Assembly: GCF_022531965.1 (NCBI RefSeq)
Contig: NZ_CP092831.1
Span: 5,241,001 to 5,305,000 of the forward strand
Direction of reading: 5' to 3'
From: Paenibacillus peoriae
GTDB lineage: Bacteria; Bacillota; Bacilli; Paenibacillales; Paenibacillaceae
Length of the DNA stretch: 64,000 nt
The notes under the pieces are model-generated. The model worked only from the letters and a program-made list of their open reading frames with translations. It was not told the origin of the DNA and did no database searches. Made by a program: the position numbers and the translations under genes. Below, one piece after another: positions 7,361 through 16,617 of this stretch (positions are counted from its first letter, which is position 1; each line of letters opens with the position of its first letter).

Positions 7361-9478
7361 TTAGTGCTTCGCCTCCTTCAGGTATCCTCTTTTCCGAGCC
7401 AGTTCATTCATACGTTTAATCTGTCTAATTGCTCTTTTTTGACCTCGTGTCCATTGGGGGGATGTAAAAATAACAACTCCACATGGGTCATCCTTGGACC
7501 TGCCCGCGCGACCAGCCATTTGGACAAGAGAGGCTTCATCAAAAAGACTACTGTCCGCGTCTAATACGTACACATCACTCCGTGGAACAGTTACCCCTCG
7601 CTCCAAAATAGTCGTTGTAACCAGAACACGTATTTCAGTAGCTCGAAATAAGCGTACTTTAGCGGTTCTTTCTTCATCCTGTGAGGAGGTGCCCGCAATA
7701 GGTACATAAGGCAAATGTTTAATCAGCAGCTTCACAAGTCCCTGAATATGTGAGATTCGTGTCACAAACAGGAAAACCTGTGCCCCACGTTGTATGGATA
7801 CGCGTAGGCGTTGAATAAAGGATGCGGGAAGCCGACCTTTTTGCAGCCATTGTTGCACTGAAGCAGCCCCCAAACGAAATGGGACAGGTAGAGGATGACG
7901 ATGAAAACGAACGGGAACCTTGGCGTGTGGCAGCAGACCTCGTGCAGCCTCTTTCTGCAAGGATTGCGGTGGTGTAGCAGACAAATAGATAAACTTCCCC
8001 TTCGGCTTACATACTGCTCGTGCAGCAAAGGCAAGCATAGGATCATTGTGATAAGGAAACGCGTCAATCTCATCAATCACAACCAAATCAAAAGCTTGAC
8101 GATAACGCAATAGCTGATGTGTCGTTGCCAGTGTCAGCTGTCCCCTTTGCCAGCGTTCTGCGCTTCCCCCATAGAGCGTCACCATGCTCACATCGGGAAA
8201 AGCAATGGCCAAACGAGGGGCTAACTCCAGTACCACGTCGCGGCGTGGTGTTGCCACAAGTGCCGTTCCTCCGTGGTCTAGCACATATTGCAAGAGCGGA
8301 AACATCATTTCCGTCTTGCCTGCGCCCGTTACGGCCCAGAGCAAAAAACGCTCTACCTTAGTACCAGGCACCTGCTGATCAGCAGCGTTGTGCCTCGCAC
8401 CTTCGCCAGGTTTCGGCGAAGGCTGCCTGCTACGGGCAAGGTTGCTGCTCTGCGAAGAGGCAGCTTCTGATCCCCGGCGCGCAACCATGCCGCGCCGGAA
8501 CAACGCCCGGAGCCCACGGCCTTCCGGGCGAAAATGTCCCCGCACTTCGCCGTGCGGTGCGGCTAAAAAGCGCAGCGCCGCTTCGGCGGCGGCACGCTGC
8601 GCTGGGCTTAGCCCCCAGCGGTCGAGTTCCGTCGCCGGGGCTATGCCTGCTGTGCACGGCAGCGCGGGTTTCGCTGCACCGCGCAGCAGCAGCGAGCATT
8701 CACGGCTGCGTCCAAGTGCGAGACATGTCTCGCAGTAGGCGCACGCCTTACGGCCGCACGATGCGCAGCTCGTGCGGTGCACTATCCCGCTGCCACAACG
8801 GTTGCAGCGGAGTTCATGCGTACGCGCGGCAGACCAGCGCGTGCGAGGTGCTGGATCGAGGCCAGTAGCAAAGCTGAGTCGGCCTTGCAGATATGCAAGT
8901 TGTGCAGCGGATCGCCAAGTACGCTCCAAACCTGGCGCTGCCTCTGCCAGTAGCGCTTCGACTTCTGGAACGAGTAACTGGCGTCCTGACAACAAATTAG
9001 CCAGTTCATTCGCTTGTCGTGTTAAACACTCCCTCTCCAATCCATCCATTCCCGTGACGAGGTCCCTTTTTTGAATAGAACGTAAAACTCCCTTTGTTTC
9101 TCGTCTCTCATCCCCACTTTCTGTGCGAGAAGTCCAACCTTGTACATGATCCCAAATGCATATATTCTCTACTCTTCCAGATAAAATTCGTTCTCCGTCA
9201 AAAGGTTCAAGAGCCAGTTCACTTTTTAGCTGTGCGATAATATAAGCCCACCACTGCCGTTTCCCCCATCGCTCCATACCTACTAATTCCTTAAATGTTT
9301 CACACAGCTTTGTTCCCCAGGACAAGGGGAGCTCATCTCCTAATAACACCCACCTTTCGACAACATTCCCCTGCCCCTCATCTGGATTCATCCACCATGT
9401 CATATCTACTCGAATATCCACAGATAATCGGAGATTCCAATTCCCCTTATACCTCACTGCATATACTGCAATTTTCAC
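7361..9478 (-). CDS. comFA: ComFA, DEAD-box DNA translocase of competence (enlarged)
   Basis: About 705 residues, compared with roughly 460 for B. subtilis ComFA. The first ~220 residues are an N-terminal extension. A four-Cys-pair zinc finger follows (CNRCGSG ... CASCGRKACAYCETC, about 223-255). Then come the Q-motif (WGLSPAQRAAAEAALRF), a low-complexity Arg/Ser-rich insert of about 60 residues, Walker A (AVTGAGKTEM), Walker B/DEID (VVIDEIDAF), SATPP, and motif VI (QMAGRAGRSKDDP). In the family it is the ATP-driven motor that pulls single-stranded DNA through ComEC. The start is placed at GTG 9478 after GAGAAGGGGAAG; an in-frame GTG at 9547 lies inside a terminator. GC content rises sharply at about 8380-8880. 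Confidence 0.9.
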   Translation of the reverse strand: MKIAVYAVRYKGNWNLRLSVDIRVDMTWWMNPDEGQGNVVERWVLLGDELPLSWGTKLCETFKELVGMERWGKRQWWAYIIAQLKSELALEPFDGERILSGRVENICIWDHVQGWTSRTESGDERRETKGVLRSIQKRDLVTGMDGLERECLTRQANELANLLSGRQLLVPEVEALLAEAAPGLERTWRSAAQLAYLQGRLSFATGLDPAPRTRWSAARTHELRCNRCGSGIVHRTSCASCGRKACAYCETCLALGRSRECSLLLRGAAKPALPCTAGIAPATELDRWGLSPAQRAAAEAALRFLAAPHGEVRGHFRPEGRGLRALFRRGMVARRGSEAASSQSSNLARSRQPSPKPGEGARHNAADQQVPGTKVERFLLWAVTGAGKTEMMFPLLQYVLDHGGTALVATPRRDVVLELAPRLAIAFPDVSMVTLYGGSAERWQRGQLTLATTHQLLRYRQAFDLVVIDEIDAFPYHNDPMLAFAARAVCKPKGKFIYLSATPPQSLQKEAARGLLPHAKVPVRFHRHPLPVPFRLGAASVQQWLQKGRLPASFIQRLRVSIQRGAQVFLFVTRISHIQGLVKLLIKHLPYVPIAGTSSQDEERTAKVRLFRATEIRVLVTTTILERGVTVPRSDVYVLDADSSLFDEASLVQMAGRAGRSKDDPCGVVIFTSPQWTRGQKRAIRQIKRMNELARKRGYLKEAKH

Positions 9479-9534
9479 CTTCCCCTTCTCCCCCCATTCA
9501 TTACTTTTTGGGTTCTTATCACCCCAGAGAACAG

Positions 9535-9576
9535 CAAAAAAGCACACTTCTGTGGCTAATAGCCTGAAGTGTGCTT
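9535..9576 (-). terminator. Rho-independent terminator upstream of comFA
   Basis: AAGCACACTTC pairs perfectly with GAAGTGTGCTT around a 15-base loop and is followed on the minus strand by TTTTTTG. It would end the transcript of the glycosyltransferase-like gene and argues that comFA starts downstream of it. Confidence 0.8.
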
Positions 9577-9678
9577 CACATCAAGTAGATCTCAACGATA
9601 TCCCTGTTGTCTTGCCTATGCAACTGTTTATAAACATTTATATCCGATTTTGACCACGATGTCCACAATCCCCTGTTG

Positions 9679-10119
9679 CTAAGGAACAAGCGGAGCGTCC
9701 GCCAACGACTTGACTGTTCTAAGATCAATAACAACCTGCTTTTCACCGCCTGACTTCGGTAAAACCGGGTTCCCCGGTGAAAAACGACTTGAAATGACTG
9801 AAACATCCATATGACTATAGCGCACTAGCCGTGTCAGAATCGGTAGCGTATCGTCCATAGATTCATCATCCAGTACCGTCACATGTAGCGGCCTCCGGTG
9901 CAGCCAGGCAAGTATGTTCAACGAACGCATCACCCATTCCACACGATCTCCGTCATTGGACGTAATCACAATATAGCGAATCGCGCGATGACCTGGAGAT
10001 ATCGCGCATGAATCTTCGCCATTGTGATAAGCCTGAACCGCCTGTCGTATATACATAAGATGCACGACAGCGGCCCCCACGCCGTATATAAGCAATATCC
10101 AAACCAAGTGAGCCGTCAC
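9679..10119 (-). CDS. Membrane-anchored glycosyltransferase-like protein (short)
   Basis: A 146-residue protein from GTG 10119, with a strong AGGAGGAGG ribosome site. Residues 3-24 are one transmembrane segment. Residues about 47-112 look like the first half of a GT-A fold: a strand IRYIVITSNDGD, a helix, then LHVTVLDDESMDDTLPIL, where the Asp-rich turn resembles the nucleotide-sugar-binding region of family 2 glycosyltransferases. The acceptor-site half is missing, so it is either a truncated relative or a protein that has kept the fold for another use. It lies between degU and comFA, a position where I know no conserved gene. Confidence 0.6.
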   Translation of the reverse strand: MTAHLVWILLIYGVGAAVVHLMYIRQAVQAYHNGEDSCAISPGHRAIRYIVITSNDGDRVEWVMRSLNILAWLHRRPLHVTVLDDESMDDTLPILTRLVRYSHMDVSVISSRFSPGNPVLPKSGGEKQVVIDLRTVKSLADAPLVP

Positions 10120-10288
10120 GAGGGTTCCACCTCCTCCTATAGCGACAATATATGCCGTATAACAGGAAGAGGTGTCACGGTTATGTACTGGGTTTCTGTA
10201 TGAGCGGACATATCGCCCGGAGTAAAAGACGGTACAGCATTCATATCTATTAGCAGCTGCATCGTCTAATGCATGGAAAAACTACACT

Positions 10289-11011
10289 TTACAGCGTAAC
10301 CCATCCATATTTGATTGAGTTAATAACTGCTTGTGTACGGTCATCAACCTCCATTTTTTGCAAAATACTGCTGACATGGTTTTTGACCGTTTTCTCACTA
10401 ATGAATAAATATTCACCGATCATCTTGTTGCTCTTACCTTCAGCCATCAGACGCAATACTTCAGCTTCACGACGGGTCAATGGATTATTTTCACCTGCGA
10501 CAAACTTCACGCCGGCTTCCTTCGTATGACCTTCAGCCATAGCCCCTGTTTCATTCAAGTAGGTCATCCGGCGGAGTTGCTGAATGAGCTTACCTGTTAC
10601 CTTCGGATGGATAAACGCATAGCCTTCATGAACCGAACGAATAGCATTAATGAGGGACTCGGCCTCCATATCCTTTAACAGATAACCATTGGCTCCCTTG
10701 CGCAACGTCTCAAATACATAGCTTTCATCATCATGAATGGATAAAATGATAACTTTGACATCCGGGAACATCTCACGCAGTTTTTCAGTTGCCTCTACAC
10801 CATTTTCGATTGGCATATTAATGTCCATCAGAACAATATCCGGTTTCTCTACGTTACAGAATTCCAACACTTGAATACCATCACCACATTCTCCGATGAC
10901 CTCAATGTCGTCCTCCATATTCAAAATACGTTTAAGCCCTTCACGGAACAACTGATGATCGTCCGCTAAGAGAACTTTAATGGGTGCATTGCTAATTTCC
11001 TGATTTTCCAT
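10289..11011 (-). CDS. degU: DegU, two-component response regulator
   Basis: A 240-residue NarL/FixJ-type regulator. The N-terminal receiver domain (about 10-130) has the acidic pair in LLADDHQLFREGL, the phospho-acceptor in DIVLMDINMP, and the conserved Lys in LLKDMEAESL. The C-terminal LuxR-type helix-turn-helix (about 175-235) has NPLTRREAEVLRLMAEG and FISEKTVKNHVSSIL. In Bacillus DegU controls exoenzymes, motility, competence and biofilm formation. It begins 4 bases after degS, so the pair are co-transcribed. Confidence 0.96.
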   Translation of the reverse strand: MENQEISNAPIKVLLADDHQLFREGLKRILNMEDDIEVIGECGDGIQVLEFCNVEKPDIVLMDINMPIENGVEATEKLREMFPDVKVIILSIHDDESYVFETLRKGANGYLLKDMEAESLINAIRSVHEGYAFIHPKVTGKLIQQLRRMTYLNETGAMAEGHTKEAGVKFVAGENNPLTRREAEVLRLMAEGKSNKMIGEYLFISEKTVKNHVSSILQKMEVDDRTQAVINSIKYGWVTL

Positions 11012-11015
11012 GTTG

Positions 11016-12176
11016 TTACTCCTTTCCCTTTTCCACGTTGGTTGGGATATGAATCACTATCTTGGTGCCTTGATTCTCAGCTGATTCGATCTCCATTCTC
11101 CCCTCGAGCAGTTCAACCCTTTCCCGCATACCAATCAGACCAAAATGCCCATGATCTTTGCTTTTTTGCTGAAAAAGCTCTGGCTTGAAGCCCAAACCAT
11201 TATCCTGCACCACGATTTTTACAAGCTGCGCCTGATAGGTAATCTCAACAAGCACATAGGTAGGATAAGCATGCTTGGCAGCGTTGGTCAAAGCTTCCTG
11301 GATCAGACGGTAAATGGCTGCTTCCATCGCGGAAGAGAGACGGTGTTCCTTGCCCCTTGTTTCAAAAAGCGATCTAATCTTCGTTTTTTCTTCAAAATCC
11401 TGCACATATTTCCGGAGCGTCGGAATAAGTCCCAGGTCATCCAGGGCCATAGGACGCAAATTGAAAATGACCTTTCGCATTTCCTCAAGACTGGAGCGAA
11501 CCTGTTTCTTCAAGTCTACTATTTCGTCCTGAACCATCTTGAATTCCTGCTTGGCGATCATTCTTTCCACAATTTCCGTCCTAAGCACTAGATGCGCAAG
11601 GAGTTGCGCAGGTCCATCGTGAATTTCACGGGATATACGTTTGCGCTCCTCTTCCTGAGCCAAAATAATTTTCAGACCAATAAACTGCCGATTTTTGGCC
11701 GATTCGATGATCCGCGTCACTTGTCCCAATTCGCCCGACAAATATTCCAGCACGACCCCCATCTGCGAACCGATGGTTTCGGCGCGCTCGACAGAAGCCT
11801 CGACACTTTTGGCCCGCTTTTGAAGATCATCTCTTCTGGCTTTGAGATACATTTCCTTCTCGCGGAAAATCATCACATCGAGTTGAAGCTGTGTTGCCTT
11901 CTCATAAGCCTGCTTGATATCCTCTTCCGAATAGCGAACGAAGTCACGGCTGACCTCAGTCAACCGAATGCGGGACCGCCGATAGTTCATTTCCAGCTGG
12001 TCCACCTTTTCGATCGTTTCTGCTGTTTCCTTCAAGACGCTCTGGAGCTCCTGATTTAACGTGACCAGCTCGGTCCGGGCCGTGTCCAATATTTCGAACA
12101 TCTGATATTTGCTGTTCTCCATCACCTGGATGGCATTTTTAATGACTCGGTCTATGATATCGGCTTGAAAGTCCAC
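11016..12176 (-). CDS. degS: DegS, cytoplasmic sensor histidine kinase
   Basis: A 386-residue soluble kinase. The N-terminal half is the coiled-coil DegS sensor domain (about 10-170), with no membrane segment. HisKA_3 follows with the phospho-acceptor in RKRISREIHDGPAQLLAHL (about 180-198). Then comes the ATPase domain with RLIQEALTNAAKHA (N box), VQDNGLGF (G1) and GHFGLIGMRER (G2). It phosphorylates DegU. The start is GTG at 12176 with GGAG upstream. It lies only 47 bases after the phosphodiester glycosidase gene, with no clear terminator between them. Confidence 0.95.
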   Translation of the reverse strand: MDFQADIIDRVIKNAIQVMENSKYQMFEILDTARTELVTLNQELQSVLKETAETIEKVDQLEMNYRRSRIRLTEVSRDFVRYSEEDIKQAYEKATQLQLDVMIFREKEMYLKARRDDLQKRAKSVEASVERAETIGSQMGVVLEYLSGELGQVTRIIESAKNRQFIGLKIILAQEEERKRISREIHDGPAQLLAHLVLRTEIVERMIAKQEFKMVQDEIVDLKKQVRSSLEEMRKVIFNLRPMALDDLGLIPTLRKYVQDFEEKTKIRSLFETRGKEHRLSSAMEAAIYRLIQEALTNAAKHAYPTYVLVEITYQAQLVKIVVQDNGLGFKPELFQQKSKDHGHFGLIGMRERVELLEGRMEIESAENQGTKIVIHIPTNVEKGKE

Positions 12177-12223
12177 AAATGTTCTACTCCAATCCTAGCA
12201 TTTCAAGTATATATCATACCATA

Positions 12224-14959
12224 TCATGATTGAAGGGTGATGGTCTTCGTTTCTTGTTCCCATTTTACAGTCATTCCTAACTGCTCAGACACGAGTCTCA
12301 ACGGGACTAAAGTCCTACCCCCTAGCACAACGGGTGCAACATCAGTACTTTGACGCTTCCCGTTCAGAACAACTTCTTTTTTCCCTACGGTCAAATCCAT
12401 CAGCACACCACCGCGCATAACGGTGATCCGTTGATCGCCCGCATTCCATTTGGCTTGTCCGCCAAATGCGTCCAGCACATACTTAATCGGAACATACGTT
12501 GAACCATCGCGAGTCATCGGAGCTGCATCAATTGTTGTAGGTGTTCCGTTTACTGTCATTGATTTTTGTCCGATCGTCATTTGAGCTGTTCCCTTTTTAA
12601 GTCCTTCTGTGCCGACCGTTCCCGGTGTATTAAAAGAAATATTATCAAAAGCAACATTGCCTGTTTTAGCACGCTCGTCCTGACCTTCCGCCACATTGAC
12701 CACATAAAGACGTTTCAGCTTCGCTGGATACGAAATATTCAAACCGCTCATATCTGCATTAATGGTTTTCCAACCGTTCCAGTCGATCACTTTAGCGAGA
12801 TCAATATATGCTGTTTTGCCTTGGGCATCCTCTAGCTCCGCACGCAGCCAGTTCAGACTCTTATCCCCTCTGACATCAATTGAGATGGAAGTAGCCGCCT
12901 GTTCAAGCGTTTTCCCGGACGTGCCGTTCAATTGGGCGTAAGCATACATTTTACCACTGCCGTTCGTCATATCGTAGTTCAGTTCCAGCACTTTGGAATT
13001 GGCATGGTCACCATCTCCTTGTACAACAGCCACTGTGCCGGTAACACCTTCCACATTCGAAGTAAAATCAACCGGATACGAAACATTTTCGAAGTTCTCC
13101 CAATTGTTTGTACTTGCTCCGCCAGCAGACAAGAAGACGACAGCGCTGAAACCATCATAGCGACCGATGGCATAGCCCGTTTTCACGCCTGCATCCACCG
13201 TATTTACTGTAAGTTGATTGTCCTTAACGCTTCCCTTAAAGCCAATGAACTCCCATTTGAGCGCATCTGAGGTAATGCTGACACTCTGTCCATCTTTTGT
13301 CTTTGCCGTTACCGGTACAGCGATTTTAGCTCCAGCGGTAAGCGAGCCAGTTCCACTTCCTGTGGTGAGTGATGAAATTTCATCTGCTCCAAGCACGGTG
13401 ACCTTAGTTGTAGCGCTGGCTGAGCCACTGGATGCCGTTAAAGTAGCCGTTCCCGGTTGGGCCCCCTTCACAACGCCGCCGCTCACTGACACAACAGCCG
13501 GGTTGCTGGACTTCCACGTCACTTGTACTTTTGAGGTATCGAAGGGATTGTAGTAGTTGTCATAGCCTTTGAAGGAATAGCTTCCGGTCTGACCAATCAG
13601 CAGCGTTTTATTGCCCTTGATGGTGAAACCTTTGAGCGTTCCTTTAGGAGCATTGGTATATACCCCCACTCCATTTACGATACTACGTTGCTCTGTACCA
13701 TATTCCGTATTGAATGTAAGTCCCGCTGTCGTATCCCCCAAATCACGAGTCACCATGGTCGTAGAACCGCCCCCATCGAGGTTCATACCCTTCCAAACGC
13801 CAATATCTTTCATCAGCGTTTGCAGCTCGCTCAGGGATACACCAACGCTGTTCCCATTCTTCTCAACGGCAATGACATAAGCGTAACGCTTGTCACGGGA
13901 ATATCCCAAAGCTGTACGCGCACGCGTCCCGCCTATGCTTGTTGTGCTCCGGGAAAAAGAGGTTTTCTGACCGTCATTTACTAATATGGTATGTCCACCA
14001 ATCATCATCTGAAGGTTGGAAGGATCTACTTCACTCCCTGTCGATTTAACACGAAGGCGATAGCTTGTTTCTACCGTCTGTCCCACGGTCAGATGCGCTT
14101 TGGCATAATCAGCCGCTTTACCGTGAGTACGTAAAATATAGCCATCCTGCGGAACGGTCATATTCAATGTAGCATTGTCGGAGACTTGCGTAACCACACC
14201 ATTTTGTACCAATACCTCGGTAGGCGTTGTCGAACTGTTTTTGGGCCGCTCAATTGCTTTCCAAGCAGATGTATAAATATACATAGCATTAGAGTGACTA
14301 TAACTGCCCCCGCTCGTCTCAGGCGAATACGAAGCCTTGTTCATCCCCGCCAAAGAGAAAGACGACCCGTCTCCAGCTTTTACTGTTCCTTCAAAAGTAA
14401 ACTGCTCCACCATCGGAGAACCATCTCTGGTTACAGCAAAGGCATACATGCCCGTTAAATCAGATGGAGTAGACATCAACACACCCTTGGATACTTGTCC
14501 ACCGATCGGAGCTCCCTCGCTTGAGGTATTAAAATAATCCCCGTTTACACCAGCAACCGCTCCAGTCTCTTTTGCCATGCCGCCTGTGCTCTGCCGGGTC
14601 GTAAACTGTCCATTCTTCCCCGTCATGACATCCAGCTTAACGTACGGATTTTGCAAGTCCACTCGAATGATATCAGCCAGCGCTGTTCCTTTGGAGCCTT
14701 TAAAACGATATTTCAATAATGTTGCACCCGAAGTAATGATCTCTTCGCCCAATTTTACAGTCGAACCAGAGGCTGCACTTGCGATTGGAGCAGACATCCA
14801 ACCATTTAAGGGAATTAGAGCCCCAGTTCCAGCAACCGGACCGACCCATAATACACCTGCCAGTGTTAACACGGCCCATCTTTTAGCGATTCCTCTGCCA
14901 TTTACTTTCACTTCACTCTGTCTCTTATTACTTAAAAACATTTGGATAATAGCTCCCAT
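12224..14959 (-). CDS. Secreted phosphodiester glycosidase with Big2 and copper-amine-oxidase-N wall domains
   Basis: About 911 residues. A long-n-region signal peptide ends near SAPIASA (about residue 64). The NAGPA-type phosphodiester glycosidase domain covers about 85-440, with GVNGDYFN, TARTALGYSRD and MNLDGGGSTTMV. A Big2-like immunoglobulin domain follows (about 455-535, WKSSNPAVVSVSGGVV...GTATLTA), then a beta-sandwich carbohydrate-binding-like region (about 620-790). Two copies of the CuAO_N1 repeat end the protein (VPIKYVLDAFGG, VPLRLVSEQLG). The domain suggests cleavage of sugar-phosphodiester linkages, perhaps in wall polymers. The start could also be 14941 (GGGAG upstream) or TTG 14965. 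Confidence 0.85.
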   Translation of the reverse strand: MGAIIQMFLSNKRQSEVKVNGRGIAKRWAVLTLAGVLWVGPVAGTGALIPLNGWMSAPIASAASGSTVKLGEEIITSGATLLKYRFKGSKGTALADIIRVDLQNPYVKLDVMTGKNGQFTTRQSTGGMAKETGAVAGVNGDYFNTSSEGAPIGGQVSKGVLMSTPSDLTGMYAFAVTRDGSPMVEQFTFEGTVKAGDGSSFSLAGMNKASYSPETSGGSYSHSNAMYIYTSAWKAIERPKNSSTTPTEVLVQNGVVTQVSDNATLNMTVPQDGYILRTHGKAADYAKAHLTVGQTVETSYRLRVKSTGSEVDPSNLQMMIGGHTILVNDGQKTSFSRSTTSIGGTRARTALGYSRDKRYAYVIAVEKNGNSVGVSLSELQTLMKDIGVWKGMNLDGGGSTTMVTRDLGDTTAGLTFNTEYGTEQRSIVNGVGVYTNAPKGTLKGFTIKGNKTLLIGQTGSYSFKGYDNYYNPFDTSKVQVTWKSSNPAVVSVSGGVVKGAQPGTATLTASSGSASATTKVTVLGADEISSLTTGSGTGSLTAGAKIAVPVTAKTKDGQSVSITSDALKWEFIGFKGSVKDNQLTVNTVDAGVKTGYAIGRYDGFSAVVFLSAGGASTNNWENFENVSYPVDFTSNVEGVTGTVAVVQGDGDHANSKVLELNYDMTNGSGKMYAYAQLNGTSGKTLEQAATSISIDVRGDKSLNWLRAELEDAQGKTAYIDLAKVIDWNGWKTINADMSGLNISYPAKLKRLYVVNVAEGQDERAKTGNVAFDNISFNTPGTVGTEGLKKGTAQMTIGQKSMTVNGTPTTIDAAPMTRDGSTYVPIKYVLDAFGGQAKWNAGDQRITVMRGGVLMDLTVGKKEVVLNGKRQSTDVAPVVLGGRTLVPLRLVSEQLGMTVKWEQETKTITLQS

Positions 14960-15038
14960 CTTCAATGTATTTAAACGGTTTTGTTCCGCGCATGTACTCT
15001 ACCAATAAACAAAAAAATCCTCTTATGTTAATAGACTT

Positions 15039-15044
15039 ATTATA
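15039..15044 (-). promoter_or_regulatory. Possible -10 box for the phosphodiester glycosidase gene
   Basis: TATAAT on the minus strand, about 80 bases before the gene; no good -35 box is visible at the expected spacing. The region is shared with the divergent efflux promoter. Confidence 0.35.
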
Positions 15045-15099
15045 TAGGCAAAAGTTACGAAAATCCCGTCAACTAATTCATAAAATCTAAAACGATGAA

Positions 15100-15129
15100 T
15101 TGACGAATGCAATATCGGCGCACTATAAT
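15100..15129 (+). promoter_or_regulatory. Sigma-A promoter of the RND efflux operon
   Basis: TTGACG (15100-15105), 18 bases, then a perfect TATAAT (15124-15129), about 80 bases before the adaptor start. The palindromic and direct repeats immediately downstream would place a bound repressor on the transcription start. Confidence 0.75.
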
Positions 15130-15135
15130 ACATTC

Positions 15136-15169
15136 GAACTTGTTAGTTCAAATAATACTGATTAGTTCA
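15136..15169 (+). promoter_or_regulatory. Candidate TetR-family operator sites
   Basis: GAACT-TGTT-AGTTC is a perfect inverted repeat at 15136-15149, 6 bases after the -10 box. The half TTAGTTCA occurs at 15143-15150 and again at 15162-15169, 19 bases apart on the same face. A related AACTAATTCA lies at 15071-15080. The position next to the promoter and the tetR gene at the end of the operon suggest autoregulation; this is inference. Confidence 0.5.
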
Positions 15170-15207
15170 CTTCTCTAATTATGACCCTATCGGAAGGATT
15201 GATAATC

Positions 15208-16617
15208 ATGAATAAACAACGGGCCATCATCATATCTACTTTATCCCTGTGCATCGCAATGACCGGATGTTCTACAGAAAAAAAAGATGCCGCTCTAGGT
15301 TCATCTGTACAGCCAACCGTTGTGCGGACCGCAATCGTCAAATCAACGCCACTTCATACTGCCTATAACTTGTCAGGCACTCTTCAAGCCTATGAAGAAC
15401 GTACACTGGCTTTTCAGAACGGAGGTATCGTCGCTAGCGCAGAAATCACTACCGGGACGGCTGTACAGAAAGGTACAACCATTGCCCGTCTAGATGACGC
15501 TGACTATAGACTGCAGGTTGCACAGGCGACAGCCTCTATTCAAGAGGCCTTGGCCGGTATAGATAACGCACAGGCTAATTTACAGGCTGCTACCTCCGCG
15601 ATTCAATCCGCCGATGCCGGCATTACAGGAGCTCGCGCGAATGTTAACAAGGTCAATAAAGGCGCACGTGCTCAAGAGAAACAACAAGCGCAAGCTACTG
15701 TAGATAAGGCACAAAGCGCTTATAACAAGGCCAAGACGGATAGCGAGCGCACACAGAAGCTGTTTGAGGCAGGCGCTGCTACCGCATCAGATAATGAAAA
15801 TGCTCACCTGAATGCTACCGCAGCCCTGAAAGACTTGGAACAAGCCAAGGAATCCCTGTCCCTTTTGCTGGAAGGGGCCACAGCCGAAGATCATCAATCC
15901 GCCCAAGCTTCCTTTCAAGATGCGCTTGCAGGTAAAAGCAAAGCCCTAGCGGCCAGTGAACAGGCTGTGGCTTCCCAAAAACAAGCCCATGCCAACTACG
16001 AAAAAGCCCTTGTTGCCAAGGGGCAGGCAGAACTTGCACTTTCACGCACACGTCTAATCTCTCCTGTGAACGGTGTAATCTTAGAAAAAATCGTGAATAC
16101 AGGTGATTTGGTCGCGTCAGGGCAAGCCGTCTATCGCATAGGCACCATCGACCGCCTCAAAGTACTACTTCCTGTACCAGACAGTGAAATTAAGGATTGG
16201 AAAAAGGGTCAACAAGTAGAAGTGGCGCTCTATGAAGAGACCCGTCAAGGTACGGTGTCTAACGTCTATCCTTCAACTAGCACCGACACAGGAAGGGTTA
16301 ACGTAGAGATTGTTATAAACAATCCACAGCGAGACTGGTTACCCGGTCAGGTCATTAAAGCTGCTCAACAGGTGACCGACAAGAATGGGATTCTCGTTCC
16401 TGCCGAAGCAGTCATTAACACGGGAAGCAAGCCTTTTATTTTCAAAGACATTCAAGGAAAAGCTGTTAAAACCCCTGTGGAGCTTGGTAATCAGGTTGTA
16501 GATAATCAGTTGCAAATCGTATCGGGACTTCGTGAAGGCGAACGTATTATCGTTAAAGGGGCAGAAAACCTGTTTGATGGAAATGCGATTCAGTCGGAGG
16601 AAGGCGGACGCCCATGA
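15208..16617 (+). CDS. RND efflux adaptor (HlyD / membrane-fusion family), lipoprotein
   Basis: 469 residues from ATG 15208, after GGAAGGA. The N-terminus is a lipoprotein signal ending in a CIAMTGC lipobox, so the protein is membrane-anchored by lipid. The first half of the lipoyl domain is at about 40-95 (GGIVASAEITTGTAVQKGTTIARLDDADY). A long helical hairpin covers about 95-275, then the second half of the lipoyl domain (LISPVNGVILEKIVNTGDLVASG), the beta-barrel and the membrane-proximal domain. In Gram-negative pumps this family bridges the RND pump and TolC. The stop codon overlaps the permease start by 4 bases (ATGA), so translation is coupled. Confidence 0.92.
   Translation: MNKQRAIIISTLSLCIAMTGCSTEKKDAALGSSVQPTVVRTAIVKSTPLHTAYNLSGTLQAYEERTLAFQNGGIVASAEITTGTAVQKGTTIARLDDADYRLQVAQATASIQEALAGIDNAQANLQAATSAIQSADAGITGARANVNKVNKGARAQEKQQAQATVDKAQSAYNKAKTDSERTQKLFEAGAATASDNENAHLNATAALKDLEQAKESLSLLLEGATAEDHQSAQASFQDALAGKSKALAASEQAVASQKQAHANYEKALVAKGQAELALSRTRLISPVNGVILEKIVNTGDLVASGQAVYRIGTIDRLKVLLPVPDSEIKDWKKGQQVEVALYEETRQGTVSNVYPSTSTDTGRVNVEIVINNPQRDWLPGQVIKAAQQVTDKNGILVPAEAVINTGSKPFIFKDIQGKAVKTPVELGNQVVDNQLQIVSGLREGERIIVKGAENLFDGNAIQSEEGGRP

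Noticed and set aside
8119..8870. Several open frames opposite or out of frame with comFA in its GC-rich part
   Set aside because: High GC lowers stop-codon frequency in all frames; only the comFA frame contains helicase motifs.
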